Part shown: piece after piece, positions 1 to 20,400 of the stretch
How the letters are laid out: every line of letters begins with the position of its first letter
Numbering within the stretch: the first letter of the stretch is position 1
NCBI GenBank assembly: GCA_002189035.1
Contig: CM007992.1
Span: forward strand, 1,178,001-1,242,000
Source of the DNA: Utricularia gibba
Taxonomy: Eukaryota > Streptophyta > Magnoliopsida > Lamiales > Lentibulariaceae
Reading direction: 5' to 3'
Length of the DNA: 64,000 bases
The notes under the pieces: generated by a model
The model's input: the letters and a program-made list of their open reading frames with translations, nothing else
Told to the model about the DNA's origin: nothing
Database searches by the model: none
Position numbers and translations under genes: made by a program

Positions 1-236
1 TTTTTGTTTCTTTCCCTCATGGTTTGTGTGCTGCTTGAATTCATATATCTTGCTATAAGGTTCTTGCACAGGCATTGTTTGGTTCGCTTCCTTCTCCTTT
101 TTCTATTTCATTCTTGCTGTTTGTGCCATAATATATATTTCCTGTGCCCCAAAGTTTAGGGTAGTTTTCTGCTGACTGACATCTATTTTTCGGATGGCCA
201 CCAGACTTGAGCTCCATCTGTTCTGGAAGTGATGAG
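1..236. other. 3' flank of the X8 gene
   Basis: No coding signal is seen here. The stretch is T-rich and lies directly downstream of the stop codon of the minus-strand X8-domain gene, so it most likely holds that gene's 3' UTR and polyadenylation region. The transcript end cannot be placed by eye. Confidence 0.4.
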
Positions 237-1231
237 CTACAAAGCTGTTAGCATGAGATAACTGATGCTGATGAGCAGCATGCTGATTGATGCAGATTGT
301 GCTGAGCTGGGTGGTTCATTATCAGACCCTGTTGGTTGGGAACCCGTGTCTCCTGGTGTGAATGGATTGGTTGTTGTGCTGTGGAAAAATCAGAAATTGG
401 TTTTTGCTGAATTCTCCCCTTTAAATTGCTGCATCATCACTATAGAGAGCAGAACTCACCTTGGCGGTGCCATTGGTATTGCCGGTGGATTTGTGATGAC
501 CGGTGGATTATTGATTACCGGTGGATTAGGCATTGTGTTTGTAGTTGCTGATGCAAACCGACAGTTACCGTTGCCTGTACAAAAATGAATGAGAGCTTAA
601 TGTTAAGCAGATACCAACAGTTTCTTGCAACGAGTTTGAGAAAGTTGCTCACTTGGATCAGTGTTGGAAAGATGAGCTGCTCCTCCAAATGAGCAGCTGG
701 TGGGAACCGGGTTTCTCTGGTAGTAGCTATTGAAGGCATAAGAAGCATGGTCACGAACTGTATCTGGATCGTGGCAAGGGCCGCCTGGTTGAATTGCCGA
801 ACAGTCTGCTCCACCAAGGCCACATGCATAGTCGAGAGCTACTTGTAATGCAGCCGGGGAAGCATTAGCACTGGCAATGCACCATTCTCTTCCAGATGGG
901 GTGGTTGTGGTTGGCCCAGTGGTTGGATTCGCTGCCGGTGTAGTCCCCGGTAAGGTCGGGTTTACGACTGGAACATTTCCCGGTGCTATTTGCCTCTGAG
1001 TGCCCGCCATTTGAACTTGTGGATAATACTCCAGGTTGTCCTCTTGAAATGCTTCAAATGGCATCCTCTCCACGATGGCTGCATCTGAAGATGAATTCCA
1101 TTGTCTGAAACAGCCATTCCATAGCATATAACATCTTTGGAAACAACAAATCAGTTAAACTCACCTGCAACGAAGAAGAAGAAGCCAAGGAAGATGAGGA
1201 CAACTGGAAGACGAGGTAATCTGGAGAGCAT
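237..1231 (-). CDS. X8-domain (CBM43) GPI-anchored protein, plasmodesmata callose-binding type
   Basis: Four coding exons on the minus strand: 1231-1165, 1084-653, 574-460 and 378-237. All junctions are GT-AG, phases close, and the protein is 251 aa. Residues 1-23 form a hydrophobic signal peptide (LPRLPVVLIFLGFFFF). A Pro/Thr-rich linker follows, then an X8 domain of about 80 residues beginning REWCIASANAS, with the family cysteines including the pair closed by SNGNCRFASA across the exon 2/3 junction. The tail is Pro/Ser-rich and ends in a hydrophobic stretch (SISMLLISISYLMLTAL) typical of a GPI-anchor signal. Known members bind callose (beta-1,3-glucan) at plasmodesmal cell walls and lack the glycosyl hydrolase domain, as here. 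The exact paralogue is not assigned. The acceptor of exon 2 was chosen at 1084 because only it keeps the frame; a nearby AG at 1105 does not. Confidence 0.88.
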
Positions 1232-3417
1232 TTCAATTGCTTTAAAGATTTGAGGTTTCTCTGTCATTTTGTCAGGGGAATGCCTTGGTTTCAATGAAAA
1301 GAAGCAACCAGAATATCTGTATCTAAAGCCACTGATGAGAGAAGGGAATCAATGATTCCGTGAATGGAGGATGAAATGGAAAATGGAATGGAATATACGA
1401 GTAAACTTCCAACAGGAGAGGCATTATCTACAAGAAAAGGAAGAATAAGAAACGAAATCCATTGCTCAAGTAACACAGACCCCCAACATTCCTTTTTAAC
1501 TCCAAAAAGCTGTTCTCAGGGGTGACTCAGAACAGAGTTGTGAACCATTGAACTGTAAATATTGAAGGAATGCAAAAGGAATGATATCAATTCTTGTACG
1601 GGGCACCTCCTTTTGAAGCAAAAGAGCATTCAGAGACCTATAGAAGATGTACTCTGGATCAAGCTCATTCACAGTTGAAGAACTGCATCAAGCAATTGTA
1701 TGGACATTTGGTAAGGGGTCATGAGATACCCATCAAGCAACACCATGCTTGTATTCCCTTTTCATCAAAGTGAATACTTTTTAGTTTGAATCTGTAATTT
1801 AAAGTTGTTTTTTGAATCATTTTAAAATTATACAATTGTTTTATAGAATAATATAAAATTATATTATAAATTTTAATAAAATAAAATATGTATTATGAAG
1901 TTTAATATATTAAATTATTATCTAATTTAATATTATGATATAAATATATTTTTAGAATAAATAAATATTGAATATTATAATTTATTATTTAATCTTTGAA
2001 ATAAAGATTTAATAAATTTAATTAAAATTATAAAATATTTAAAAATTAGAATTTAAAAAATCAAACAAAATCATTTCAATAAATTATGAAAATAGAACAC
2101 GCCCTTTATGTTCGATTTTGTTTTTTGAAAAACAAAATCAAATACAATTGATTTTCAATAACTTTTAAATAAATTTATTAAAAATATTTTTCCAACATCA
2201 AAATCAAGCACACCTGCGCCCCTGGTCCATTCCATCTAGAAGCAACCTTCAAAGCACCAGGGGCACGTCGTGACTGTTCATCGTCAACCCTTTGAAAACC
2301 GAGAAGGCGTTTCAAGGTTGAAGTTGAATTCCACAAAATCCCATTTTAATAAATGAAAAAATATTGAAAATTCTTGGGAGAAAAACAAATACGAACACAG
2401 GGATTTTGGGTCAATGTAGCTTCTTCTGGGTCAAATATTGATATAAATATTTATTGTAAAGCTTATTATTAAAAAATGAGAAAATTATTAATTACAGGTT
2501 TGGTATAGTGTGTTAAAATTAAAATTATATAATTAAAAATAAAAACAAAGTTTACTGATACCTTTATATATAAGATTAATTTGAATAATTAAGAATATTT
2601 GGATGGTAGTTTTAATTTATTTAAAAATTTGAAAACAAAATAAAAGGATCACATTAATCTTGTGTATATAAAAAAAATCATTCGACTATATAAATTATTT
2701 ATCATTTGATGGAGTTCAAATTATGATTGAATAATTTAAAAAAAACATCAGGGTTTATTTAAAATGTAATTATATTACAGTTCGTTTTTTATTTTATAAT
2801 TATTTGAATTTATTAAATCTTTATTTATGTTTGAAAAATATTTAATTTCGAGAATTTTTATTTTCTTTTAGCAAGGAATGAAACCTGGAGGAGAGGTGGG
2901 AATTCACACCGGTCACTGGTCTCAGCTTCCGCCTTTCACCGGCGAATACGCGGAGACTTGTGTGGTGTTACTGACTCTCGTTTTTTTTTTTCCACCGTCA
3001 TATGTAATGGAGGGGATTCATATGTAATCCGCGTTTCCTGACTCATTTGTCGCCATGTTGCCGTGGAGACGGCGAACTTTCTTGGTATGAGATACACGCT
3101 TCACTCCTTGAATTATGTGTTTCCTATGTTGTAGACTAATATCAAAGCTGGGGACCTTTTCAACCGTTTCCACTCAGCGGGAAATTCAAACCTTGAAGAA
3201 CGATATCGTTTCATGTCTTTATAAATTGTTGGTCTGGGTGGGTGTGGAAATGCATCGTAAAACATCTCCTCAAGTTTTTCACAAAGAATCCAGTCTTTGA
3301 GCTCTTCTGGGCTGTTGTTGTTTTTGTTTCTTTTGTTCCAGCTTGTTTACTTGGCAGAGACAAGCAGTTCTAGCTTCGGAATTTTTCAAAAAAGGAGTCA
3401 CAGAGATAAGGGCAGCT
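1232..3417. other. AT-rich spacer between the X8 gene and NADP-malic enzyme
   Basis: From about 1780 to 2880 the sequence is very AT-rich with no usable reading frame. The last 400 bases are richer in GC and probably hold the promoter and leader of the malic enzyme. A likely leader intron ends with the acceptor at about 3340, 78 bases before the start codon. A short upstream reading frame (3115-3300) lies in this leader region and is closed by a stop before the gene. Confidence 0.5.
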
Positions 3418-7370
<3,953 letters not shown>

Positions 7371-8138
7371 GCATCCGGATGATTGCATTTATTTGTTGCT
7401 TTTCATTTTCATTTGTTGTTGTTTGTATCCTTATCCGGATCGATGCTACATGTTTGTTTTTGCAATGAATTTTTCAATTATTTGTTATTGAGTTCTTGTC
7501 AAGTTTTTAGAATTATGTATTTAATTATAATTCAATTTCAAGATTTATTTAAATAATAACTTTTATTTTTTAAATATTTTAAAATATATAAAAAATTATT
7601 AAATCTATTATTAAATGACCGGTTATGTATTTTAAATATGTAATTTAGATTATGAAATTATATAAATAGAATAAATTTAAAGTTATAAAATTATTTTTTG
7701 TATAGTATAAAAATATATTATAAAATTAATAAGTAAATTATACATATATAATTGAATATATTAAATTATTATATATTTAATATTATGATAAAAATTTTCT
7801 AATTAACATTTTTATTTAATAACTAAAATATAAATTTAAAAATTCAGTAATCTATCAAATTAATCAAATAATTTAAATTTATGATTTTTTTTATAAAATA
7901 ATTAAATATTATAATTTTAAAATTTATTAAAATCACATTAGTAAATTAAAAATTGAATTTAATCATTTATAAAGTATTATTAGGGCCGCTCCTTACAACT
8001 AGTGGGCTAAGTATATCTATTGGGCCTTTTCATTTGAAACCCACGGGGGAAAATCCGTTACCCTATGGGCCATGTCATTGACCCTTTTTTGGAAAAGGAG
8101 ATAATGATATTCGTTGTTAGTTTTGAGTAGCTGCAGGC
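7371..8138. other. AT-rich spacer between NADP-ME and WRS
   Basis: The first 100 bases are presumably the malic enzyme 3' UTR. From 7490 to 7980 the sequence is strongly AT-rich with no frame. From about 7980 GC rises and probably marks the promoter and leader of the synthetase gene. Confidence 0.45.
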
Positions 8139-12030
<3,892 letters not shown>

Positions 12031-13336
12031 TCAAGTTGCGGAGAGGCTAACCATAGCTGCATGCATTCACACCCCTATTCAATTCATGCCGTCACCCTCA
12101 AATCCAGGAGCACGCTCTTCATACCTGCGAATCCTACCCACCGAAGCATTCCCAGCAGAAGTTTCGGTTTCAACAGGGTTGCATGATTCCATACTTGTGT
12201 GGCTTCAAGGTAAGCATGCATTTACAAGTTCCAATCGCACAAGTTTAGCCGTTGAAACACCACAGCTCCAAATTCAGTAGCATTCATTTTGCAGTATCAA
12301 ATATATAAATCTGCTTGGTTCTTTTTTTTAAAAAAAATATTTTTCGAAAAACGTTTTTAATAAATAAAATTTGGTGATTTTCAATTTTTTTGAAAATAAA
12401 GACAGCTTCAAAATTTTGTTTGATAATATAATTATTTTTAAAACATTTGTTTTAAAATTGTTCAACACAAACAAACTTATAATTAGTATTTCAATTCGAG
12501 ATTAGATTCGTTTTAATCTAAAGTAATTACATAATAATATTTATTTTTTTTTATCAAATTCACTCAATAAACACAATTCTTATCTTATATTTAATGTCTT
12601 ATTTAATCTTTAATAAATTAAATTTTCCTAAATATAAAATACTCTATCGAACAATACCGGATATATTTTCCACACGCGTACTAATGAGGATGGCGATGCT
12701 TAGGAGTCTAGGTATGGACGTGGCGGCTCTTGAGTGGCGCGCCATTCATAAACTTTTGATTAACTATTAACTTAAATAGTTATGGAACAAGAAAACAAAA
12801 TATTCTGTTCACTCTCCGGAAAATAGATATTTGATTGGTGACGGGGCAATCGTGAATGCGATGGAGATGGAGGATCTTGATGAATGTAATGATTGTATCA
12901 TTTCGCGGTCTTGGATTCTGTTTGTTTGTGGAAGCGACGAGCGGAGCAGGCACATGGTGGTTTCAAAATCCTTTTCTTCTCCATTCATGTTTTCTTGCGG
13001 ATATGATTCATCTAATCTCAGCTCGCTGTTTGAGTTGAGAATCACAGGTGCTGTTCCGCAGCTATATGGTGTTATTTCTATGTCTTTTCATGGATAATTG
13101 GATGTGTGCGCCGTTGGTGTATCACTTTGGATGTGTTTATGGCGAGACTGTTCGTTCGAAAGCTACCACCACAAAGGAACATGAATATAGAGAAATCTCA
13201 GGTTTGGCAACCTTGCAAAAAGGAATGGGAATTGCTTCATTCAAAAGAGACAAAGGGGATGGTGCTTGTATTGGGGAACAGATGTCGGTTGTAGAAACAT
13301 TACTGATCAAGTGGGGTTGGCATTGAGTCGATTGAG
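12031..13336. other. Spacer and leader region upstream of CIPK23
   Basis: The WRS 3' flank runs to about 12290. From 12300 to 12800 the sequence is AT-rich with no frame. From 12830 to 13336 it has near-genic base composition and several overlapping short open frames but no recognisable product. It most likely contains the kinase promoter and 5' UTR. Confidence 0.4.
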
Positions 13337-16299
13337 ATGAAGCCGGTGGCGTCAAGCTCAAATGCCGGTGGAAGCAGAAGTAGAAGCACAACATCTAGGA
13401 CTCGTGTGGGGATATATGAATTGGGCAGGACTTTAGGTGAAGGGACTTTTGCTAAAGTGAAGCTTGCCAAGAATTTAGAAACTGGGAAGAGCGTGGCTAT
13501 CAAGATTCTGGATAAAGAGAAGATTCTCAATCATAAAATGATAGGGCAGGTGATCTTTTCTTGTGTTCCAGTCTATTTTCCAAGAATCTACTGTTCTCTT
13601 CTTGAATTGATTTGTTTTCCGCCACTCAAACCTTCAATGCTATGAATTGCTTAATCCTTGTTTTGTCAGTCCCATATTCTGTGTGTTTTCTAGAGTGTAA
13701 TATTGCAGGTCTCATGATCCTTTGTGGCTATGTCCATCTAACTGATTTGAAAAGTGATTATTATCAGTATCTGAAACCTTTAATTTCTGATGCCCTTCTT
13801 TTTTTTCTTTTTCTGTCGTTTGTGCTGACTCTATTGCTATTGAATCACAATCACATCTTAATCCAATGTTCCTTGGCAGATCAAGCGGGAAATTTCAACC
13901 ATGAAATTGATAAGGCATCCTAATGTCATTCACATGTTTGAGGTCCGGCTGGTTCTTTTTCCATGATTCTTCAGTCCCACGTGCTTATTTTATGATGATC
14001 GAATTCTGTATTTGATTTTTTAGCGGTAAGATTGTCCTTAATTGAATATCCTTCCCAATCCTCATGTAGGTTATGGCCAGCAAAACAAAGATATACATTG
14101 TAATGGAATTTATCACTGGTGGTGAACTGTTTGATAAGATCGTAAGCTCTGTAGTTCTCCAGTTTTGTAGTGGGAGTAGGACTGCTGGCCATCATTTATT
14201 AGCTAAAACATGCCCGCTGCATTGCACTCTTTCTTGCAGTCTTCAAGGGGAAAGCTGAAAGAAAATGAAGCCAGAAAATACTTTCAGCAGTTGATCAGTG
14301 CCATTGATTATTGCCACAGCCGTGGTGTTTACCATAGGGACCTCAAGGTAAGACCATTTGAACCCGTTCTTAGAGGGTCTTAATAACTAATGGGGCTGGG
14401 TTAATGTACAGCCAGAGAATTTATTGCTTGATTCCAAAGGAGGTCTTAGAGTGTCAGATTTTGGGTTGAGCGCTCTACCTCAACAAGTCCGGGTATCAAT
14501 GCATTTTGATATATAACTTTCGCCACTACAAATAGAGAGGTTGAATATATAAACGGCTATCTTCATTCACTTGATGCGATACCAGGAAGATGGCTTGTTT
14601 CACACAACATGTGGTACTCCAAATTATGTTGCTCCGGAGGTATTTCTCGCCTCTACCAAGCTGTAGGTTTTTTTCCTTTTTGGTGAGAATTATTTCATCT
14701 TTTTTTTATTAAAGGTGATAAAAAATAAGGGCTATGATGGAGCGAAGGCTGATATTTGGTCTTGTGGTGTTATTCTTTTTGTTCTGTTGGCTGGCTATTT
14801 GCCCTTTGAAGAATCAAATTTGATGGTATTGTATAAAAAGGTACCTTGAATAAATACTTATCACCCTATTTTTGTCTGAATCCAAAGCGATGGATCAATC
14901 GTAAGTTCATGGGGTGTGAGATTCAATTCCCATTAATTGGCTAAGTGTTCTTGATGCAGATATTCAAGGCATATTTTTCGTGTCCTGGATGGTTCTCTTT
15001 CAGTGCCAAGAAGCTTATCAATAGAATCCTTGATCCAAATCCAGACACAGTATGCACGCTCTTGTCATTTCTGTAAATTTCACATAATATCAATGAATAG
15101 CTTTGGTCTTTTTGTCGTGGAAAAAGTTATTACTTCTGATGCTGAATTTTGAATGGTGTATTTATTATGTGAAACAGCGCATCACAATTGCGGAAATTCT
15201 TGAGAATGATTGGTTCAAGAAAGGTTATAATCAACCTGTTTTTGAGCATGAAGAATTTAATCTTGATGATGTTGAATCGATGTTCAACGAATCTGGGGTC
15301 AGTGTGCCACTTGTTGTCAAGCCTTCTTTTCATGCTCCATGGCTTTGAGACCAGGAATTAGTTTCACTTTAAGAATGGTTAGAATTTGACACAGTTGTTA
15401 TGCTCCACGTCAGGATTCCTCAACCCGTGTTTTGGAGAGGCTGGAAGAAAGGATCTCTGCAGCTCCAGTGACAATGAATGCTTTTCAGCTGATCTCCACT
15501 TCCCAGGGCCTTAATCTCAGTTCTCTGTTTGAAAAGCAAATGGTGAGACTTGAGAATGGACTCATTTAAAAAAAAATACATCGATAATATCAGTAACACT
15601 CGATGCATATTTTCCTATTCCAGGGAGTTGTGAAGCGAGAAGCTAGATTTACTTCTAAATGTCCTGCAGATGAGATCATCGCAAAAATTGAGCGAGCTGC
15701 TATGCCTATGGGTTTCTATGTAAAAAAGAGCAACTATAAGGTGTTCAATGCTCCGATGTTGGAAGCAGTTTCTTCTTTATTTTTTTTAATAGGTGGCTGA
15801 TATATTTTTTTCTTCCGGTTCCAGATGAAACTTAGCAGCGAGAAATCGGGGCGCAAGGGTCATCTAGCCATCACTGCAGAGGTCCACCTTCTTTATAACA
15901 CTAGTTCATGCATAACTTGTACTCTTCTTCTCTAATGCCTCTGCAGATCTTCGAGGTTGCTCCCACCCTTCACATGGTCGAGCTTCGCAAGTGTGGAGGC
16001 GATACCCTGGAATTTCACAAGGTAATGCAGTCAGTTGTATCGCTTCATGAGCCTATTTTACACTCCTAAGATGCTCTTTTAGACGGTTGTCTCTCTTGAT
16101 CCACGAACTCTAGATTCCTTCACAGATCGTAGCTCAAAACTAGTTGAAGTCACATATGATCTTAGTATAGCATGTCTGGTGCGCCATCATGAATCTTGCG
16201 TCCAACCTCCCTCTGCCTGTTGATCTTGCGCAGTTCTACAATGACCTCCACACTGGGTTGAAAGACATTGTGTGGGATCCCCATGGCAGTGGAGTTTAG
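13337..16299 (+). CDS. CIPK23: CBL-interacting protein kinase (SnRK3), CIPK23-like
   Basis: Ser/Thr kinase activated by calcineurin-B-like calcium sensors; CIPK23 controls potassium and nitrate transporters at the membrane. Fourteen exons: 13337-13549, 13880-13942, 14070-14141, 14240-14347, 14412-14492, 14586-14639, 14715-14840, 14960-15049, 15178-15297, 15414-15542, 15624-15740, 15825-15881, 15947-16021 and 16234-16299; 456 aa. Motifs: glycine loop LGEGTFAKV near 34, VAIKIL lysine, YHRDLKPEN at 147-155, [10 protein letters not shown] at 168, [10 protein letters not shown] ending at 197. The CBL-binding NAF motif is [16 protein letters not shown] near 330, followed by the phosphatase-interaction region. 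Kinase activation loop and exon pattern match CIPK23 closely, and the ARF6-like neighbour supports that orthology. The C-terminus (DPHGSGV) is short compared with what I recall of Arabidopsis CIPK23. Confidence 0.9.
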
Positions 16300-17405
16300 A
16301 TGAATGGTGAGCATTCCTTGCGCTTTTACAACTGAATCTCATCATATTGTTGCAACATGGAATTTTTAGTGCTCAGGTCTACATGTTGGCTACAGATCTT
16401 GTGTGTGTGTTGCATGGAATTCCTTGGTGCTTCATTTTATGAATAAAAATCCCTTAGATTTTGTTTAGGGATGTTTGTGAATTGGATATTATTCAAAATT
16501 GATTAAAAATGAATTCGTTGAAGAGATAATAAATTGAAATGGATAATAAATAATTTGAGTACGAATAAAAAATTATAAGAACTGATTATAAATAATTTAA
16601 ATCTTAATTTAAATTCTTATGAATCGTTTATTTGAAATCGAATCGATTATTTTTTATTTTTATATAAATAATTTTTTTATAATACTAATCATGTAATATA
16701 TTATATTTACATGAATAAATATATACATTATTTAAAATTAACAATAGAAATTTATAATTTATATACCAATGAAATAAAATATAATTGATATTTAAAATTT
16801 TTATTATTTAAAATATAAAATATAAATAAAAAATTATAATTGATTCTTATATAGAATCGTACCTAAATTGATTAAGAATCGGATGAAAATTGAATAAAAA
16901 TGGAAATTGACAATTCCGGTAAAAACTGATTAATAAAATATTTAATCAAGTTACATTCTTGTTCTTGCTGGTATCAAACCGAATCCAATTCACAAGCATA
17001 TCTAAATGTGTTTGATAGATGGTATTAAATAGAAAATGTATATCAAAATCCTAAATTTATTAAGGAAAACAAATCTTATGAGACAACCTTTGCAATAGCT
17101 CTAATATTTTTTTCTATTCTCCCGTGTAAAAATCTAACTGATGTAAACCACCCAGTTCATGAAACCCACAAAATCTAACTACACAAGACACCACGTTTGA
17201 ATGTGCATGCCCTGTCCAAACAAGGGGGTGGTGCGCGAGACAGAAGCTACAATTGGATTGAGTGCACGTACAATGCAACACAAGGATGGATAGGTGGATA
17301 CTTGGGGAGTTAGAAATATATCCCGAGGAACACAAAGACATGAAAAGGAGAAAGGAGAAGAGAAAGAATTGTACGGGATGTTGCAGACTGCTGCTACTAC
17401 TAATC
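16300..17405. other. Spacer between convergent CIPK23 and ARF6-like genes
   Basis: Holds the 3' UTRs of both genes. From about 16440 to 17100 it is AT-rich, with no credible coding frame. Confidence 0.45.
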
Positions 17406-20400
17406 CTACTCCCCCCATGCAGTGGCCTTCGTGTTGGGAACGTGGAACATGAAGTTGGCCACCCTTTCCCTGTCTCTTTCCTTCTGCTTCGGGAGATCGA
17501 TGAGTTGGAGTCCCAACCTCCCCATCTCCTGAACCTCCTGCGGCGACAGGATCTTGATGCACCACACGCTGTTCACGAATTCCCTGTCCAGAGAACAAAT
17601 GTAGAGCTGAGAATCATGCAGTGTGTGGCTGTTGCTTTTGTGTGTGTATCTGGAGTTGAACTTACTGGTAGGGGTCGTCGCCGAGGAGAAGAAGATCGTT
17701 CTCTCGGTCGACGAATACAAGCTGCCAGCCTGATCTTAAGGGGTCCTCCAGTTGCTGTTCCAGTCCAAACATGCGGCCAACTTCTCTGCGCAGCTCCTGG
17801 TAGCTGCTCAATTTGCTTATGTCGACTGATCTTCCAGGGGACCCTGATTTGTATACCTTGACAAAGTTTCTGTTCGAAGGACTAACAGCGTTGTTGCGGT
17901 TGTCTGAGCAGAACAGAAAACCTGAAGAATCATCAATGCAACTACTGGCAATGGGGTTTAGATTTCGGGAGGAACAATCAGCGGCAGCAGCAACACCGGG
18001 GCTGCTGCTGCTCATGTAGCTGCTGCAAGTGCCGAACCCTTTGTCACTACTCACAAGGGGCAAAGAGTCGATATTCACTCCGAACAGAAAGTGATTCTGG
18101 GGATCATTACCTCCTCCGTCGGCTAAACAATGATCCCACCAACCGGAGGGAAAGGAGGCAAACAAACAGAATTCTGATCAATGTGTTGCTGTTGTTGTAC
18201 TGAAAGAAGAGGATCCACCGCAATGCGCTTGTTTGGCCTGCAACTGTAAGATGCAAAGCTTTTTGATGCAGCATCATTATACACTCCTAATACACTCTCC
18301 AGAGGAGAAACAGAGTCCACCATCCCAGCTTTTGCATGTGAAATTGACTGCTGAATTGCCTCAAACTCTGCCTGGTAGCCTGAATCCGGAGCAGCAGCCT
18401 CAACTGGCTGCACTATTTTGTGACAAGTATCTGTAAAACGTTGAACAGCAGGAGGTTGCTGATGGTACACCTGACGAAGTTGCATTGGCGTGTTGGTGAA
18501 TGGCAACGACCTCTGGTGTATGGCTTGCTGCGGGAACACATCAGCAGGTGCATGATGAGACTGAACACCTGAAAGGCTCTGCAGAAAGTGATCAGAAATC
18601 TGTGGCTCAATGAAATCTGTGGCCTGGCCATTTGGAGCTTGGGATAGCTGCAGTTGCATGAGGGATGGAAGCATCTGTTTCGATGGGTCTACAACCCTGG
18701 CCTCCTGAACAGCAGCAGCAGATGCCATAGTTTGAAACATGTCACTTTGGAACCCAAGATCTGATGCACTGACCCGTGGATGCACCCACGGGTTTAATCC
18801 CATTCCCATTTCCATTCCTTGGTACATAGCATCTTCCCAGAGCCAGACTGGGGAAGAAGTTAATCCCATATCGTCCATCTTCATTCCTGAATGCAACATT
18901 TAGGTCTATGAATCATTAACTTGCAAAGATGTGTGTTTGTTTTGTGACCAGGAAAAAGGAAAAGATCGGTTCTTCATACCACCCGATGAAGAGAAGCGCC
19001 TGAATCTCAATGGAAATGATGAAGGATACATAGGAAAAGTGTTCAAAGCCTCAATCTCCCAAAGGGACACTCTTGGTTGCTTCTCCCCTGCTGCAGACTC
19101 ATCCCAGCCTACCTGCAACCAACACTCAAATTCAACTTAAAACATGAAGCATTTTCATGCTTCCAGAAGATAGAAACTTGTGGTCACCTTAACTGACCGC
19201 CAGTGTGAATTTGGCCACTTCACGGCATCCAAGTCACTTATAGCAGTAACAGTGCCCATATAACTGGCCAAAGAAAAAAGAAGAAAATAGAGAGAATGAC
19301 ATTGGCAAGGAAAGGAATAATCAGGATGCAAGTTCCAATCATACCGGCGAACACTAGATTCATCTGTTTCAAACAGCATTCGAAAGCGCATGCCAACAGA
19401 TATTCTAGTGTGATGCACTGCTTTTAGATACTTGGTGAGAGGTATCACAAACTCAGAAGGGCTAGCCCTGAAATAAGCAAACTTCATGTTAGTGTGTTTA
19501 GTGGGCATGGACTCATGCCACAAGTCCAGGAAATTGATACCTTGGATTGTAAAATACTGTGAAACGGGTGTTGGTTGCAGCTGCATGGGCAGCAGCAGCA
19601 AGGAGGCCTAGATGCATGCTATCACTGGATAAAACTGAAGAGGGCATTATGGTTTGTGGCCGGTTGGCACGACGAATGCCAATAAACAATTGGTTTTTCT
19701 CATTCCTGGGAAGCAATAAGTAAAACATTTCTCAGTAAACAGGGAGCCGCAAGTTACTACTACATGTCTCCAGAAGCTCACCATATGAAAATAACTGAAT
19801 CACCAGCAACAAGTTTTTTTGCAGTCACAAAAACACTCCAACCAGTTGTAAGTAGATGCCTCTTTGGCTGACCTGGTAAATTATCAGGAAACTCAGATGT
19901 CGAAGTCAGTATTTGTGTTGTTTCAAATGGATTACTTACCCCGGAAAATATGCTTGAATTTCCAGACGTTTTCATGCAGATCTCTAGCAACCAGCTCTTG
20001 AGTTGGAGGCTGCTGACTGAAGTCCTGCAAAAGAGATTTCAGTTTCAGCCAACAAGTATCAATCTAAACAAACAAAAAGTGGGAAACCAGCATGCTTAAA
20101 AATTGTTTTACCAAAGGGGGAAACACTTTCTCTGCAGCACGACGAGGAACTGAAAATCCTCCATGAGTACTGGTGTCACTTGCTGTCAATATCTTGCAGA
20201 AGTAATTTGTTGGCTGCTTGCTTCCGAAGCCTAAGTCTGCTGCAAGAAAGGAGATCCTGTTTTGTTCTTCCTGAACAAGGACATGAATAACGAACTGAAT
20301 CATCCAGCCGACAGACAGCATAATTAAAATGTCTAATGAGCAGAAATGCCTTACTGTGCTCAATGGTTGCAAAGTCATTTGTGCATAAACTTCATCTGTC

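Noticed and set aside
265-588. Plus-strand open frame with Gly-rich repeats
   Set aside because: It is the antisense of Pro-rich exons 3 and 4 of the X8 gene, whose splice phases and domain fit the minus strand.
3115-3300. Possible transit-peptide exon upstream of NADP-malic enzyme
   Set aside because: The frame ends in a stop at 3298-3300 and has no donor that joins the main frame; the family's short cytosolic start at 3418 fits.
17262-17861. 199-codon plus-strand frame across the ARF6 3' region
   Set aside because: It is a shadow of the PB1-encoding exons and has no family resemblance.
18123-18163. 41-nt mini-intron in ARF6 exon 12
   Set aside because: It restores the frame but is below the usual plant minimum and deletes the conserved LPPFP; kept only as an alternative to a missing base.
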